Assembly: GCF_000372845.1 (NCBI RefSeq)
Contig: NZ_KB889963.1
Span: 1,112,146-1,176,145 of the forward strand
Direction: 5' to 3'
DNA from: Methylocystis rosea SV97
GTDB taxonomy: Bacteria; Pseudomonadota; Alphaproteobacteria; Rhizobiales; Beijerinckiaceae
DNA length: 64,000 nt
The notes below the pieces were generated by a model. That model was not told the origin of the DNA and searched no databases. It was given only the letters and a program-made list of their open reading frames with translations. Below are positions 43,996-54,275 of this stretch, piece by piece. The position numbers were made by a program, and so were the translations under genes. Numbering within the stretch: the stretch's first letter is position 1; every line of letters begins with the position of its first letter.

Positions 43996-44331
43996 CATGC
44001 CCTGGACGACAGGTTCGCCGGCGCTGAGCCAGGCGAGGATGCCGCCGCCAAAATGCGTGTTGGCGTCGCGACGTCCCAGGAGCCGCGCCTGCTCCATCGC
44101 CGACACCGAGCGCTTGCCGGAGCGGCAATAGATGATCACTTGCTGGCCCTCGCCGGCGACCGGCAGTTGGCTCGGATCGAATTTCGACAGCGGATTGAAC
44201 AGCGCGCCGGCGATGTGGCCCGCCGCATATTCGTCAGCCTCTCGCACGTCGACAAGCAAGACCCGCCCTGTTGCAAGGCCCGCTTTCAGCTCTTCGAGGC
44301 TGATGTCATTGAATGGATTACCTGTGCTCAT
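43993..44331 (-). CDS. Rhodanese-domain protein
   Basis: The 112-residue protein is a single rhodanese domain: VLLVDVREADEYAAGHIAGA at the N terminus and the active-site loop QVIIYCRSGKRSV with catalytic Cys. It transfers sulfur or acts as a phosphatase-like regulator; the acceptor is unknown. I chose the ATG at 44331 (MSTGNPFNDISLEEL); the frame extends 11 codons further. No signal peptide is visible, so it is cytoplasmic. Confidence 0.88.
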   Translation of the reverse strand: MSTGNPFNDISLEELKAGLATGRVLLVDVREADEYAAGHIAGALFNPLSKFDPSQLPVAGEGQQVIIYCRSGKRSVSAMEQARLLGRRDANTHFGGGILAWLSAGEPVVQGM

Positions 44332-44726
44332 GACGCTCAATCCTTCTATGATCCAGCATGACATTCTCGGCGCCGCGCGCTTAGAAATCCTGCGGCTGAC
44401 GCGATGCTTGCGTCTGACGATGCGCTATCGGGCCTATACCACGGTTCGCGGCGCGCTCCAGGCGTTCCGTCGCCATCTTTATTGCATACTCGATCCGCTT
44501 TACGGGCGGGCGGCCCCATTCTAGAAATTCTCGCTGCCGACTGGAACACCGAAAAACCGTAGCATTCATCTGACCGCCAAGAATGAAAAAGGGCGACCGT
44601 CAAAAGCTCGACCGAGCGCCGTCGCACGCGACGGTCGACGACTTTGAAATGTTGCGCATGCCGGGCACTCTTGAGGTTGCCGGGACAGAATCCTCTCCAT
44701 TGCCCTATGCACGGGAAACACAGATC

Positions 44727-45692
44727 ATGAGCATGGAACGCCGCGCCTTTCTTCTCGGAGCGTCGACTCTGGCTGCCGGCGCAGCCGCCACCGCTTCGCC
44801 GACGACAGGTGAGACGAGTTCGCGAGCCGCGGCGGATTACCAAGACGGCGCGCTGGCGCTCAATGGCGGCGAGAGCCTCTTCGCGCGCGTCAATGGCGTC
44901 AAGCTGCATTATGTGCGCGTCGGCGCCGGCCCTAACGTGGTCTTGCTTCACGGTTGGCCGCAAACCTGGTTTGCGTGGCGCTCCACGATGGAGCGCCTCT
45001 GCTGGCGGTTTACACTGATCGCCCCCGATCTGCGCGGCCTCGGCCTGTCCGAACGCACCGCCGCGGGATATGACAAGCAAACCATCGCGGGCGACGTTCG
45101 CGACCTCATCGACCAGACCGCGGGAGGGCGCGCCCATGTCATTGGCCACGATATGGGCGGGAAAGCCGCCTTCATGCTCGCCCATCTTCACCCTGAGCAT
45201 GTCGAAAAGCTCGTTCTGGTGGATTGCCTAGTTCCGGGCACGGAGAACATGGACTCGTTGCGCGGCGGCGCCTGGCATTACGGATTTCACATGGCGCCCG
45301 AGTTTCCGGAAATGCTGACCAAGGGGCGTGAGCGCGATTATATCGCGGCGCAGATCCGCGCCTGGTCCCACAAGAAGGACGCGGTCCCAGACGCCGCGAT
45401 CGCGGAGTTCGCCAAACATTACGCCTCAGAGGGCGGCATGACGGCGGGATTCAACTATTACCGGGCGCTCAAAGATGACGCCGCCGCGGCTGTATCCTTG
45501 AAGGGCCGCAAGCTCGACATGCCGGTGTTGGCGATCGCGGGGCGACACGGCGTTGGCGAAAGACTCGCGGACGCGCTCCGACCCCAGGCGATGAATTTGA
45601 GGTCTGTGATCGTGGACGACAGCGGCCACTTCGTCGCCGACGAAGCGCCAGAGCAATTTTGCGCGCAGATTGAGGGATTCCTGTCCGCTTAA
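44727..45692 (+). CDS. Exported alpha/beta hydrolase, epoxide-hydrolase-like
   Basis: The 321-residue protein has a twin-arginine signal (MERRAFLLGASTLAAGAAAT) and an alpha/beta-hydrolase domain: oxyanion motif VVLLHGWPQTW, nucleophile elbow VIGHDMGGKAAF with Asp as nucleophile, and catalytic His in DDSGHFVADEAPEQF. An Asp nucleophile with HGWPQTW points to epoxide hydrolases or dehalogenases rather than esterases. The start at 44727 opens the Tat signal; the frame runs 48 codons further upstream without support. Probably periplasmic; substrate unknown. Confidence 0.85.
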   Translation: MSMERRAFLLGASTLAAGAAATASPTTGETSSRAAADYQDGALALNGGESLFARVNGVKLHYVRVGAGPNVVLLHGWPQTWFAWRSTMERLCWRFTLIAPDLRGLGLSERTAAGYDKQTIAGDVRDLIDQTAGGRAHVIGHDMGGKAAFMLAHLHPEHVEKLVLVDCLVPGTENMDSLRGGAWHYGFHMAPEFPEMLTKGRERDYIAAQIRAWSHKKDAVPDAAIAEFAKHYASEGGMTAGFNYYRALKDDAAAAVSLKGRKLDMPVLAIAGRHGVGERLADALRPQAMNLRSVIVDDSGHFVADEAPEQFCAQIEGFLSA

Positions 45693-45742
45693 CGCCATTG
45701 CGGGATATCCCGAACGGCTCCGTAGCGCTCTGCGCGACTGGG

Positions 45743-48553
45743 TTAACCCGTGTTCCGCAACCCCGCCGCAATGCCGTTGATCGACATCAGGATCCCTTCG
45801 CGAATGTCGTCGCCGCGCTCGCCTGCGCGATGACGGCGGATCAATTCGACCTGCAGATAGTTCAGCGGCGCGATATAGGGGAAGCGGTGCCTCAGCGAGC
45901 GTGCGAGCGTCGGATTGTCGGCAAGCCGCTCCTTGGAGCCGAGAAGTTTTTCGAGCGCGTCATTCGCGCGCGCATGCTCGGCCTCGATCATGCCGAATAT
46001 GCGCGCGGCAAGCGCCTTGTCCTCGACAAGTCCGGCGTAATGATGCGCGATCGACATGTCGGTCTTGGACAGGATCATGTCGATGTTTGACAGCAGCGCG
46101 CGAAAGAACGGCCATTCTTCGCTCATCCGGCGCAGCAGGGCGAGCCGCGCTTTCTCGTCCACTTCGATGAAATGCGCGATCGCCGAACCAAAGCCGTACC
46201 AGCCCGGCAGCGCGACGCGCGCCTGCGCCCAGGAAAAGCTCCACGGGATGGCGCGCAGATCCTCGATGCGGCGCGACGGTTTGCGCGAGGCCGGACGCGA
46301 GCCGATGTTGAGCGAGGCGATTTCCGAAATCGGCGTCGACGAAAAGAAGAAATCGACGAAGCCTTCGGTGCCATAGACAAGGCCGCGATAGGCGGCCATG
46401 CCGGCCTGCGACAATTCTTCGGCGGCTTCCAGGAACTCCGGCGCCGGAGTCTTGTGCGCGGAGAGCAGCGTCGCCTCCAGCGTGGCCGCGACGAGCAATT
46501 CCAAGTTGACGTGGCCGATCTGCGGATTGGCGTATTTCGCCGCGATGACTTCGCCCTGCTCGGTGAGGCGGATCTGCCCGTTCACCGTGCCGGGCGGCTG
46601 CGCGAGAATGGCGTCGTAGCTCGGCCCGCCCCCGCGTCCGACGGTTCCGCCGCGTCCGTGGAAAAGCCGCAGGGCGACGTTCGGCAGTGGGCCGAAAAAT
46701 TCCGCAAGCGCGGTCGAGGCGCGGTAGAGCTCCCAGATGCTGGTTAGGATGCCGCCGTCCTTATTGGAGTCGGAGTAGCCGAGCATGACGTCCTGCTGCC
46801 CGCCGGAATTGACGACGAGCTTGAGGATGCCGGGCAGAGCGTAAAAATCCTGCATGATCGGCGCGGCGTTGCGCAGATCCTCGATGGTTTCAAAGAGCGG
46901 CACGATGATGAGATCGGCGACGACGGCCTGAGTGTCGCGCGGATCGAGCGTGCCCCGCATCAGGCCGCATTCTTTTTGCAGCAGCAGAACTTCAAGGAGG
47001 TCGCTGACTGTTTCGGTGTGGCTGATGATGTAATGGCGGATCGCCTCGTCGCCGTAGAGCCGGCGCATCTCCCGCGCGCGTTCCATGATCGTCAATTCGC
47101 TCGTGGCGCGGTCGCTGTATGTTACGCCCGGCAGGCGCGTCGGCCGCGGATCGCCGAGCAGCCTCAGCAGCAGCTGCTGCTTTTCGGCTTCCGGGAGCGC
47201 GGCGTAATCGTCGACGACGCGGGCGACGCCGAGAAGCTCGGCGATGGTCTCTTCGTGCCGGTCGGAGCTTTGCCGCAAATCGAGCGTCGCAAGGTGAAAG
47301 CCGAAGACTTCGACGGCGCGGATCAGCGGCTCGAGCCGCTGCGTGGCGATGACCTCGCTGTGATGCACGCGCAGCGATTCATCGATGGTGACGAGATCGG
47401 CGAGCAGCGCCCATGAATTGGCGTAGGGCTCGCCCGGCGCCACGGCGTGGCGCGCCGCCTGGCCGCCGGTCAGCTTCTCCAGTGTGCCGGCGAGGCGCGA
47501 ATAGACGCCGATGAGGGCGCGGCGATAGGGCTCGTCGTCGCGATGCGGATTGTCGTCGCCCGAGCGGGCCGCAAGCGCTTCTAACGCCTTCGTGCACCCG
47601 GCGTAACGCCGCGAAATCGAAAGCTCGGCGCCGAGTTCATGCACTTCGACGAGATAGAAGCGCAGCGCCGTTTCGCATTGCATGCGCAGGGCGGTCGAGA
47701 GCGACTCCGCCGTCACATTCGGATTGCCGTCGCGGTCGCCGCCGACCCACGCGCCCATGCGCAGGAACGGCGGCACCCGCAGTCCTTCGAGACGTTGTTC
47801 GATGTCGGCGTAAAGGCGCGGGATCTCGCGCAAAAAGGTGCTGCGATAATAGCTCAGCGTATTCTCGATTTCGTCGCGCACGGTCAAACGCGAATGACGC
47901 AACAGCTCAGTCTGCCAGAGCTGTGAGACGCGGGCGCGAAGCTGCATCTCGTTTTGCGCGCGCTCGGCCTTGCCGCGCATATGTTCGCGCGCGGCGAGCA
48001 GTTTGAAGATCGCGTGTTCGGCGTCGAGCAGGCTCTTGCGGCGCACTTCCGTCGGATGCGCGGTCAGCACCGGCGAAATCCAGCCGCGCGCGAGCGCCTG
48101 GGCGATCTTGCCGGCGCCGACGGCGGCCTTGCGCAGACGCGCGAAGGTCGTGGCGAGGCTCGGCGCGCCGGTGAAGGCGCCGCTCGCCTGGGCGCGGGCG
48201 CGCTGCTGCAGCGGATGCAGGTCTTCGGCGATATTGGCAAGATGCGAGAAATAGCTGAAGGCGCGGATCACGGTGCGCGCCTCTTCCGCCGTCAGCGCGC
48301 GCAGCAACGCGTCGAGATTCCTGTCGGCTTCGGCGTCCCCGTTGCGGCTGGCGGCGACGGAGAGCCGCCGGATCGTCTCGATGCGCTCGAACGCCGTAGG
48401 GCCCTCATGTTCGCGAACGGCGTCGCCGAGCAGGCGCCCGAGAAGGCGAATGTCGTCAATGAGGGATTCGTCGCCCTTCAAGGCTTCCGGATCGGCGCCC
48501 GCCGCCGGAGCGGTCGTAACGAGCTTTTCCTGCGCCTGCGCTTCAAGCTGCAT
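45743..48553 (-). CDS. ppc: Phosphoenolpyruvate carboxylase
   Basis: The 936-residue protein carboxylates phosphoenolpyruvate to oxaloacetate. The two classical motifs are intact: the catalytic His in [13 protein letters not shown] and the glycine-rich loop [20 protein letters not shown], with [15 protein letters not shown] following. The C terminus ends in GLRNTG, as in all functional enzymes. In serine-cycle methylotrophs this enzyme feeds C4 acids for assimilation of one-carbon units, which fits the formate dehydrogenase in the same window. It stands alone, convergent with the hydrolase gene. Confidence 0.96.
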   Translation of the reverse strand: MQLEAQAQEKLVTTAPAAGADPEALKGDESLIDDIRLLGRLLGDAVREHEGPTAFERIETIRRLSVAASRNGDAEADRNLDALLRALTAEEARTVIRAFSYFSHLANIAEDLHPLQQRARAQASGAFTGAPSLATTFARLRKAAVGAGKIAQALARGWISPVLTAHPTEVRRKSLLDAEHAIFKLLAAREHMRGKAERAQNEMQLRARVSQLWQTELLRHSRLTVRDEIENTLSYYRSTFLREIPRLYADIEQRLEGLRVPPFLRMGAWVGGDRDGNPNVTAESLSTALRMQCETALRFYLVEVHELGAELSISRRYAGCTKALEALAARSGDDNPHRDDEPYRRALIGVYSRLAGTLEKLTGGQAARHAVAPGEPYANSWALLADLVTIDESLRVHHSEVIATQRLEPLIRAVEVFGFHLATLDLRQSSDRHEETIAELLGVARVVDDYAALPEAEKQQLLLRLLGDPRPTRLPGVTYSDRATSELTIMERAREMRRLYGDEAIRHYIISHTETVSDLLEVLLLQKECGLMRGTLDPRDTQAVVADLIIVPLFETIEDLRNAAPIMQDFYALPGILKLVVNSGGQQDVMLGYSDSNKDGGILTSIWELYRASTALAEFFGPLPNVALRLFHGRGGTVGRGGGPSYDAILAQPPGTVNGQIRLTEQGEVIAAKYANPQIGHVNLELLVAATLEATLLSAHKTPAPEFLEAAEELSQAGMAAYRGLVYGTEGFVDFFFSSTPISEIASLNIGSRPASRKPSRRIEDLRAIPWSFSWAQARVALPGWYGFGSAIAHFIEVDEKARLALLRRMSEEWPFFRALLSNIDMILSKTDMSIAHHYAGLVEDKALAARIFGMIEAEHARANDALEKLLGSKERLADNPTLARSLRHRFPYIAPLNYLQVELIRRHRAGERGDDIREGILMSINGIAAGLRNTG

Positions 48554-48674
48554 ACTATCGCGACCTTTGAAACTTTCCGCGCCTCAGGGCGCGTCCAGGC
48601 AGCTATAGCAGGCTTCGGACGCCTTTTCGACGCGTCTGGCGTCCGGCGCGTTTTTCAACCGTCGCGCGCGGCTT

Positions 48675-48962
48675 CTAAAAGCCGAAGAAATCCGGCTCTT
48701 CGCCGTGATATTTACGAAAATCGGTGGGAGAGAGCTGCTTTCGGCACGATCGAGACAGGTACGGCATATACCGCTTGAGACAATTTTCCATCTCGAAAAT
48801 GAAGACGGTGTTGCCGCCGCAGAAGCGGTAAGCGTCGGGGGCGCAGGCGTCCTGCTCGACCGCCATATCGTCGGCCGTGCTGCCTGCCCAGGTGTTCACG
48901 GCGAGCGCAGGCGTAGCGCCGCTCATCGCGCATAGTAGCGCAATCAATATGGTTTTTTGCAC
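48675..48962 (-). CDS. Exported small protein with four cysteines
   Basis: The 95-residue product has a signal peptide (VQKTILIALLCAMSGATPAL) and a mature part with DACAPDAYRFCGG, MENCLKRYMP and SRSCRKQLSPTDFRKYHGEE. Four Cys residues likely form two disulfides. This is a conserved periplasmic protein type in Rhizobiales, of unknown function. I chose GTG at 48962, which has GGCGAGG upstream and opens the signal peptide; an ATG at 48998 would add a poor leader. Confidence 0.75.
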   Translation of the reverse strand: MQKTILIALLCAMSGATPALAVNTWAGSTADDMAVEQDACAPDAYRFCGGNTVFIFEMENCLKRYMPYLSRSCRKQLSPTDFRKYHGEEPDFFGF

Positions 48963-49147
48963 GGGAGCCTCGCCGCCAACAGGAACCGCAACTTCCAACG
49001 CCGAAACTGCGTCAAGCGGGACAGTTTGACAAGAGCGGATGCGCTTGCCGTAGCGCCCGAGACCGCGGCACTTGTTCGAGGCGGCTCTGCCGCTTATAGA
49101 CGTCGGCGACGATGCGATCCGCCTAATCTCCGCAATTTGCGGCGCTA

Positions 49148-49684
49148 ATGGTCAAAGCCATGCTCGATACAACCGAAATTCTTATCTTTGCCGGGGTCGG
49201 CCTGGTCTTTGCCTTGGGCCTCCTCGCGTTCTGCAAATGGTCGGGCGCGGCCGTCCAGCGGATCGCCGCCTATGCGCTGATCGCGCTGTGCTTCCTCTAC
49301 GTCGGCTTCGCCTTTCGCGCTGAAGAGTCCGGCCCCTGGGTCGGCGTCGAAATGACCGGCGTCGCCGTTTTCGGCACGCTCGCCGGCATGTCGATCATTG
49401 GCTCGCCGTGGTGGGTCGTCGCGGGCTTCGCGCTGCATCCGCTGTATGCGATTTACTTTCACTATATCGGCGCCGCCGCGCAATTCGCCCCCGCGCCCTT
49501 CGTCGTCGCCAATGCGGCGTTCGACGTCGCGATGGCGCTTTTCGTCGCTTATGCCGCTCTGCGCGGCGGGCGCAAGAGCGTGACGCGCACCGAAGACACG
49601 TCCGAGAAGGAGGCGCCGCAGCGCAGACTCGCCGCGCGCTCCCAGCATCGTTCGCAAAGCCGCGACGCCGGAGGTCCGGCGTGA
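49148..49684 (+). CDS. Multi-helix membrane protein upstream of bioB
   Basis: The 178-residue protein has about five hydrophobic segments ([97 protein letters not shown]) and a charged tail. I recognise it only loosely as a DUF6010-like protein. Its stop overlaps the bioB start (GTGA), so the two are translated together, which suggests a link to biotin or precursor handling, though this is inference only. Confidence 0.7.
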   Translation: MVKAMLDTTEILIFAGVGLVFALGLLAFCKWSGAAVQRIAAYALIALCFLYVGFAFRAEESGPWVGVEMTGVAVFGTLAGMSIIGSPWWVVAGFALHPLYAIYFHYIGAAAQFAPAPFVVANAAFDVAMALFVAYAALRGGRKSVTRTEDTSEKEAPQRRLAARSQHRSQSRDAGGPA

Positions 49685-50664
49685 ACGCGCCCACGGACTT
49701 CTCCATACGCTATGACTGGGGCGTCGAAGAGATCGTCGCCATTCATGATCAGCCGCTGCTCGATCTCGTCGCGCAGGCGAACGCCGTTCATCGCCGCTTT
49801 CACGACGTCAATGACGTTCAGAAGGCGGCGCTGCTGTCGATCAAGACCGGCGGCTGTCCGGAAGACTGCTCCTATTGCCCGCAATCGGCGCATCATCGCG
49901 AAGTGAAGCTCGACCGCGTCGATCTCTTGGAGACGGCGGAGGTCCTCGGCGCCGCAAAGACCGCCAGAGAGGCCGGCGCCGATCGCTTCTGCATGGGCGC
50001 CGCCTGGCGCTCGGCGCCCGAGGGCAAGCGTTTTGACGCCGTGCTCGACATGGTGCGCGGCGTGCGCGCGCTCGGCATGGAGGCCTGCGTCACGCTCGGC
50101 ATGATCAACGAGTCGCAAGCGAAGCGCCTCGTCGACGCCGGACTCACCGCCTACAACCATAATCTCGACACCGGCCCTGAATTCTACAACGAGATCATCA
50201 CCACCCGCACCTATCAGGACCGCCTCGACACGCTCAAGGCCGTGCGCGGCGCGGGTCTCGAGATGTGCTGCGGCGGCATTATCGGCATGGGCGAAAGCGT
50301 GAAAGACCGCGCCGGCATGTTGCAGACGCTGGCGTCTTTCGATCCGCATCCGGAAAGCGTGCCGATCAACGCGCTGGTCGCCGTTGAGGGCACGCCGCTC
50401 GCGGGGCGCGCGCAGATCGACCCGCTCGATCTCGTGCGCATGATCGCCACGACGCGCATTGTCATGCCGAAGGCGCGGGTGCGGCTCTCGGCCGGCCGGT
50501 CGTCGCTGTCGCGCGAAGCGCAAATTCTCTGCCTCGTCGCCGGCGCCAATTCGATCTTCTATGGCGAGAAGCTGCTGACGACGGGCAACGCCGGCGTCAA
50601 TGAAGACGATGCGCTGTTCGCCGCGCTTGCGGCGCGCGAGGCGTGCGTTCCCACCGCGCCTTAA
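49681..50664 (+). CDS. bioB: Biotin synthase
   Basis: The 327-residue radical-SAM enzyme inserts sulfur into dethiobiotin. The cluster motif [14 protein letters not shown] is intact, the 2Fe-2S ligands fit [18 protein letters not shown] and [10 protein letters not shown], and [13 protein letters not shown] and [17 protein letters not shown] are typical. The GTG start at 49681 has GGAGG seven bases upstream and overlaps the upstream membrane-protein gene. bioD lies at 2.9 kb; bioF and bioA are not in the window. The stop overlaps that of the convergent lipB. Confidence 0.95.
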   Translation: MNAPTDFSIRYDWGVEEIVAIHDQPLLDLVAQANAVHRRFHDVNDVQKAALLSIKTGGCPEDCSYCPQSAHHREVKLDRVDLLETAEVLGAAKTAREAGADRFCMGAAWRSAPEGKRFDAVLDMVRGVRALGMEACVTLGMINESQAKRLVDAGLTAYNHNLDTGPEFYNEIITTRTYQDRLDTLKAVRGAGLEMCCGGIIGMGESVKDRAGMLQTLASFDPHPESVPINALVAVEGTPLAGRAQIDPLDLVRMIATTRIVMPKARVRLSAGRSSLSREAQILCLVAGANSIFYGEKLLTTGNAGVNEDDALFAALAAREACVPTAP

Positions 50665-51398
50665 GAGTCCTCGGCTGGGCCGAAGATCGCCTCGAAATTC
50701 CTGCGCAGCGCGGCGTCGACGGCAGGCATGTCCGCAATGGCGCCGAGGTCCGCAAGGCTCGTGACGCCAAGATGCGACTCGCGCACGCCGCAGGGCGCGA
50801 TGCCGGAAAAATGCGTCAGATCCGGCGCGACATTGAGCGCGACGCCGTGGAAGCTCACCCATTGCCGCAGGCGCACGCCGATGGCGGCGATCTTGTCTTC
50901 CGCCATTTCGCCGCCCCGTCCTTTGGCCTTCTCCGGCCGCTCGACCCAGACGCCGACGCGCCCGGCGCGCCGCTCGCCCGTGACGCCGAAATCGGCGAGC
51001 GTCGCGATGATCCATGATTCAAGCGCGCAGACGAAGGCGCGCACGTCGCGTTGGCGTCGCGAAAGATCGAGCATGACGTAAGCGACGCGCTGCTTGGGCC
51101 CGTGATAGGTAAACTGCCCGCCGCGTCCGGTGCGATAGACGGGAAAGCGCGCCTCGAGCAGATCCTGCTCTTTCGCCGAGGAGCCGCCGGTGTAGATCGG
51201 CGGATGTTCCAGCAGCCAGACGCATTCGCGCGCCTCGCCGGAAGCGATCGCCGCGGCGCGCGCCTCCATAAAGGCCACCGCCTCCTCATAGGGCACGAGA
51301 TCGTCGCTGACGCGCCATTCCACCGGCGGCGCGCCAGGGCGCAGACGCATGACGGCGTCTAGGGAGTGGGGAGAAGGCGGACAAGGCGTTTCAGTCAT
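50661..51398 (-). CDS. lipB: Octanoyl-[acyl-carrier-protein] transferase
   Basis: The 245-residue enzyme moves octanoyl groups from ACP to lipoyl domains. It has [40 protein letters not shown], and the catalytic Lys and Cys region: [20 protein letters not shown] and FSGIAPCGV. The ATG at 51398 is likely, with an in-frame ATG at 51350 as alternative. Its TAA stop shares bases with the bioB stop in a TTAA palindrome, so the two genes converge with no space between. Confidence 0.94.
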   Translation of the reverse strand: MTETPCPPSPHSLDAVMRLRPGAPPVEWRVSDDLVPYEEAVAFMEARAAAIASGEARECVWLLEHPPIYTGGSSAKEQDLLEARFPVYRTGRGGQFTYHGPKQRVAYVMLDLSRRQRDVRAFVCALESWIIATLADFGVTGERRAGRVGVWVERPEKAKGRGGEMAEDKIAAIGVRLRQWVSFHGVALNVAPDLTHFSGIAPCGVRESHLGVTSLADLGAIADMPAVDAALRRNFEAIFGPAEDS

Positions 51399-51647
51399 TC
51401 GGCCGAACTAACCCCATCAAGCGCGCCGAGACGCGCATTCCGGCGAAACTGAATCTCGGCGATTGCTTCACGCCTAGAGCGTTTCGCGAGCAGCCTCTGT
51501 ATAAGGGCAAGAATTTCCCGAATAGCGACCGTAACCAGCGCGTTGAATTGGATGCCTGGTCGCGGCTCAGCTTCAATTCTATCCCCCTGTTCATTCACGC
51601 GCCGGTCGCAACTGCGTGCAATGATTAGCGCAAAGTAGGAGAACGCA

Positions 51648-51860
51648 ATGGTTTACTTGTTCGAGTTTTTCGCAATCGACGCTACCGGCCAACGCCTTTC
51701 TCTAAATGCGACGAAACGTCGTGTAAAGACGGCGGCTCTCGCGGACGCCTATGGGCAAACAATGATGCGCGATGTCTTCTATGATGATCAAAAGGCCACC
51801 ATCTGCGTCATTAAGGATCAAGTCGGGCATACCCTTCGTGAAGTGCTTGCGAACGCCTGA
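51648..51860 (+). CDS. Hypothetical protein, 70 residues
   Basis: The product MVYLFEFFAIDATGQRLSLN, TATKRRVKTAALADAYGQ-like middle and VIKDQVGHTLREVLANA end suggest a small soluble protein. I cannot place it in a family. AGGAG lies seven bases before the ATG at 51648, and the frame has normal composition, so it is probably real. The 250 bases upstream hold no other supported gene. Confidence 0.6.
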   Translation: MVYLFEFFAIDATGQRLSLNATKRRVKTAALADAYGQTMMRDVFYDDQKATICVIKDQVGHTLREVLANA

Positions 51861-52026
51861 AAGTCACAAAGAGAAATTCGTCCCGCCAAGGCGATCGGCG
51901 CGCCGCAAATGTAAGGCGCGTCGCTACGAGCGAAGAGCGGGCGGATTACGCGTTCGCCGCTTGTCATCTGGGAGCCGATTTGTTAGACGCAGCGCGCCGG
52001 CGCTTCGCGTTAAGCGGAGCGTCCTT

Positions 52027-52111
52027 GCGGCCGTGGCGGAATTGGTAGACGCGCTAGCTTGAGGTGCTAGTTGGGCAACCAGTGGAGGTTCGAGTCCTCT
52101 CGGCCGCACCA
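52027..52111 (+). tRNA. tRNA-Leu, anticodon GAG
   Basis: The 85-base sequence folds as a long-variable-arm tRNA. Acceptor arm GCGGCCG pairs with CGGCCGC, the anticodon stem CTAGC/GCTAG encloses TTGAGGT with anticodon GAG, the variable arm is TTGGGCAACCA, the T arm has GGTTCGAGTCC, and the 3' CCA is encoded. It reads CUC and CUU leucine codons. Confidence 0.97.
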
Positions 52112-52331
52112 AGGTTAGCGCCATAAAAGCGCCCCGAGTTCGCGCGGCCCATTACGGCGCCGCAGCGGGCAAACATCAGCCACATTCCCCGAGGCAATAT
52201 GGTTGCGCTGGCGCTTGGTCAGTGCAAGCCGCCTGCTCGATCTTCGCAAATGAGCGCGCTGCGCGCCTTTTTCGCAGACGCGAGGCGTTCGACGCCGCTC
52301 TTTTGGTTCGACGGCGCCCGGAGAGGGAAGC

Positions 52332-53192
52332 ATGGCTGTGTCGTTAAGAGACCGCAGGCCGCCGCCAAAGGCCGACACTATCGAGACGCGCGCCCGCTAT
52401 GCCTGGCGCGATATCGAAGGCGACAGGCGCATGGCGTCGCCGCGGCCGGCGGGTTCGCGCCAGTCCTACGCAACGGCGTCCGAGCGCAACTTCGAAAGGG
52501 TCGAGCGCTTCTTCTACATTGGCGCCGCGGCGCTTGTCGTCGTCGGCACCGCCATCGTCGTCGGCTCCGCCTTCTGGGGCGAGCTTCCGCAAAATGGCGA
52601 TCCCGCAGATTCAATGGCGCCTCAAAAAATAGCGCCTCCCGCGCCGCGCCAAGCGCATCCGGGGGCGCCGGCCGCCAATTTGCGATCGCATGAACAGCCG
52701 CCTTCGATCATCGCCGGACCGGTGGAGCCGACAGCGACGCCAGAACGCGCCGCACCCACGCAGGACGGCGTAGAATTGGCGCCGGGCGCCCAAGCGTCGA
52801 ACCCGCTCGCGTCATCCATCGCGAACCTCGAACTCGAGCCGGAATTTCTTAGCGACGGCATCGCGGGAAAGCGCAAAGCGGCGCGCCGGGGGGCGGAAGA
52901 TGAGGCGTCAGCGGCGGCGAACGTCGCGGGTGAACAGGAGCCGCCCCCCTCCGAAGCGCGAACCGGCAAATGCTACGTCAGAATTTCGGGACGCGTGCTC
53001 AACAGCGGCGTCTGTCAGATCTCGCGAAAAGGCGGCGCGGTGATCTTCCAATATTCCGGTCAGACGCTGACGCTTTCTCCGGCCAGGGGAAAAAGCTGGT
53101 CTGCGGCGCTCGGCGGCAAAAATCTCGGAAATGTTTACAAGAGCGGATCCTGCTGGGGTTCAAAGAGCACGTATATCTGCGATCGCGGCTAA
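52332..53192 (+). CDS. Single-pass membrane protein with proline-rich periplasmic domain
   Basis: The 286-residue product has a charged cytoplasmic start, one membrane helix (YIGAAALVVVGTAIVVGSAF, about residues 62-81), a long Pro/Ala-rich linker, and a C-terminal domain (about 212-286) with four Cys: GKCYVRISGRVLNSGVCQIS and SGSCWGSKSTYICDRG, likely two disulfides. I do not recognise a family. GAGGGAAGC precedes the ATG at 52332. It follows the tRNA gene and is not in an obvious operon. Confidence 0.65.
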   Translation: MAVSLRDRRPPPKADTIETRARYAWRDIEGDRRMASPRPAGSRQSYATASERNFERVERFFYIGAAALVVVGTAIVVGSAFWGELPQNGDPADSMAPQKIAPPAPRQAHPGAPAANLRSHEQPPSIIAGPVEPTATPERAAPTQDGVELAPGAQASNPLASSIANLELEPEFLSDGIAGKRKAARRGAEDEASAAANVAGEQEPPPSEARTGKCYVRISGRVLNSGVCQISRKGGAVIFQYSGQTLTLSPARGKSWSAALGGKNLGNVYKSGSCWGSKSTYICDRG

Positions 53193-53238
53193 GCGGCGCC
53201 TCGCGCAGCCTTAGAACGCGCTTCCCGATCACATTGCG

Positions 53239-54204
53239 CTAAGGCTCGCCGGATTTCGGCGGCTCTTGCGCGCCATGTTCATGATCATGCGCCTGCGGCG
53301 CCTGCTTGGCCTTTGGCCCAAGCGTTTTGGCGATGATCGGCTCTGTCGTGGAGGTCCAATCCGGACCGGCGGCGACGATCGGGGTCGGCGCGTCGCCGGG
53401 AACCATGTGGACAAGCGAATAGCCGCGCTTTTTCAGTTCGCGCAGAAATTCCGGCAGCATCTGCGCGGTGATCCCCTGCGAATCGTGGAAGAGCACGATG
53501 CCTTTGCGGTTCTTTTCAAGCCGCGACAGCACCAGGTCGAGTTCGGCCTTGGGCGTCATATGCGACCAGTCCGAGGCCCACAAATCCGAGCCGAAGATCG
53601 TGTAGCCGCGCGCCGTGAGGTCGGCGACGAGCGCGGGCGTATCAGCAAAACCGGGAAAGCGGAAGAAGGGCGCGGCCGTCGCGCCGAGCGCCTTGTTCAC
53701 GGCGGCGATCCCCTTGTCGATGTCGGCCTTGGCGGCCTCCTCGCTCATCAGCCTTAGGGTCTTGTCAGGATGGCTGAAGGAATGGTGAGCGATGGTGTGG
53801 CCGTCCGCGGCGGCGCGCTTCACCAGAGCGGGCAGGCTTTCCGCATTCCGGCCGATCAGAAAAAACGTTACGCGCGCGCATTCCTTGGCGAGCGCGTCGA
53901 GCACTTGCGGCGTGGGAGACGCCGGTCCGTCATCGAACGTCAGCACCACTTCATGGTCACGCAAATCGAGCGTGCGCGGATAGCTTTGCAGGCCGACCGC
54001 CGTTCCCTTGGAGCGGTCGACTTCGATGATTCGCGACACGCCAAGCGCGTCGGGTCCGCAGGTCCGTTCCACGGCGGCGGCGTCGCGCGGGGCGTTAGAA
54101 ACGCTGGCGGCGGATAAAACCCCCAGCAGCAAGAGCGCGAACCGCTGGAGGGGAGCGTCGACTGTCGCTTTAGATCTTTTCAGCAATGGAAAAATGGCGG
54201 TCAT
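53239..54204 (-). CDS. Exported polysaccharide deacetylase family protein
   Basis: The 321-residue protein has an N-terminal export helix (LQRFALLLLGVLSAASVSNA) and a NodB-type domain: motif 1 VVLTFDDGPASPTP, motif 2 HTIAHHSFSHP with the metal His pair, motif 3 FFRFPGFADTP, and the later GIVLFHDSQG. The catalytic Asp and metal-binding residues are all present. It deacetylates N-acetyl sugars in peptidoglycan or exopolysaccharide. I chose ATG 54204; the frame runs to 54276, the base where the divergent mgtE starts. The His/Glu-rich tail may bind metal. Confidence 0.88.
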   Translation of the reverse strand: MTAIFPLLKRSKATVDAPLQRFALLLLGVLSAASVSNAPRDAAAVERTCGPDALGVSRIIEVDRSKGTAVGLQSYPRTLDLRDHEVVLTFDDGPASPTPQVLDALAKECARVTFFLIGRNAESLPALVKRAAADGHTIAHHSFSHPDKTLRLMSEEAAKADIDKGIAAVNKALGATAAPFFRFPGFADTPALVADLTARGYTIFGSDLWASDWSHMTPKAELDLVLSRLEKNRKGIVLFHDSQGITAQMLPEFLRELKKRGYSLVHMVPGDAPTPIVAAGPDWTSTTEPIIAKTLGPKAKQAPQAHDHEHGAQEPPKSGEP

Positions 54205-54275
54205 GGCGGCTTGCCGGTTTGATTTCTCGCGCCCTCGGGTTAAGAGCGCGACCATAATATAGCGCGGGACCGCCA

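Noticed and set aside
49549-51015. 488-codon minus-strand frame across bioB and lipB
   Set aside because: It covers the complement of bioB and part of lipB and shows no motif.
51475-51500. TAGAGCGTTTCGCGAGCAGCC string resembling the palindromic repeat at 41.4 kb
   Set aside because: Only the first bases match and no second arm is present.
51395-51598. Two overlapping minus-strand frames of 67 codons upstream of lipB
   Set aside because: They overlap in different phases and the lipB 5' end; no ribosome site or family resemblance.
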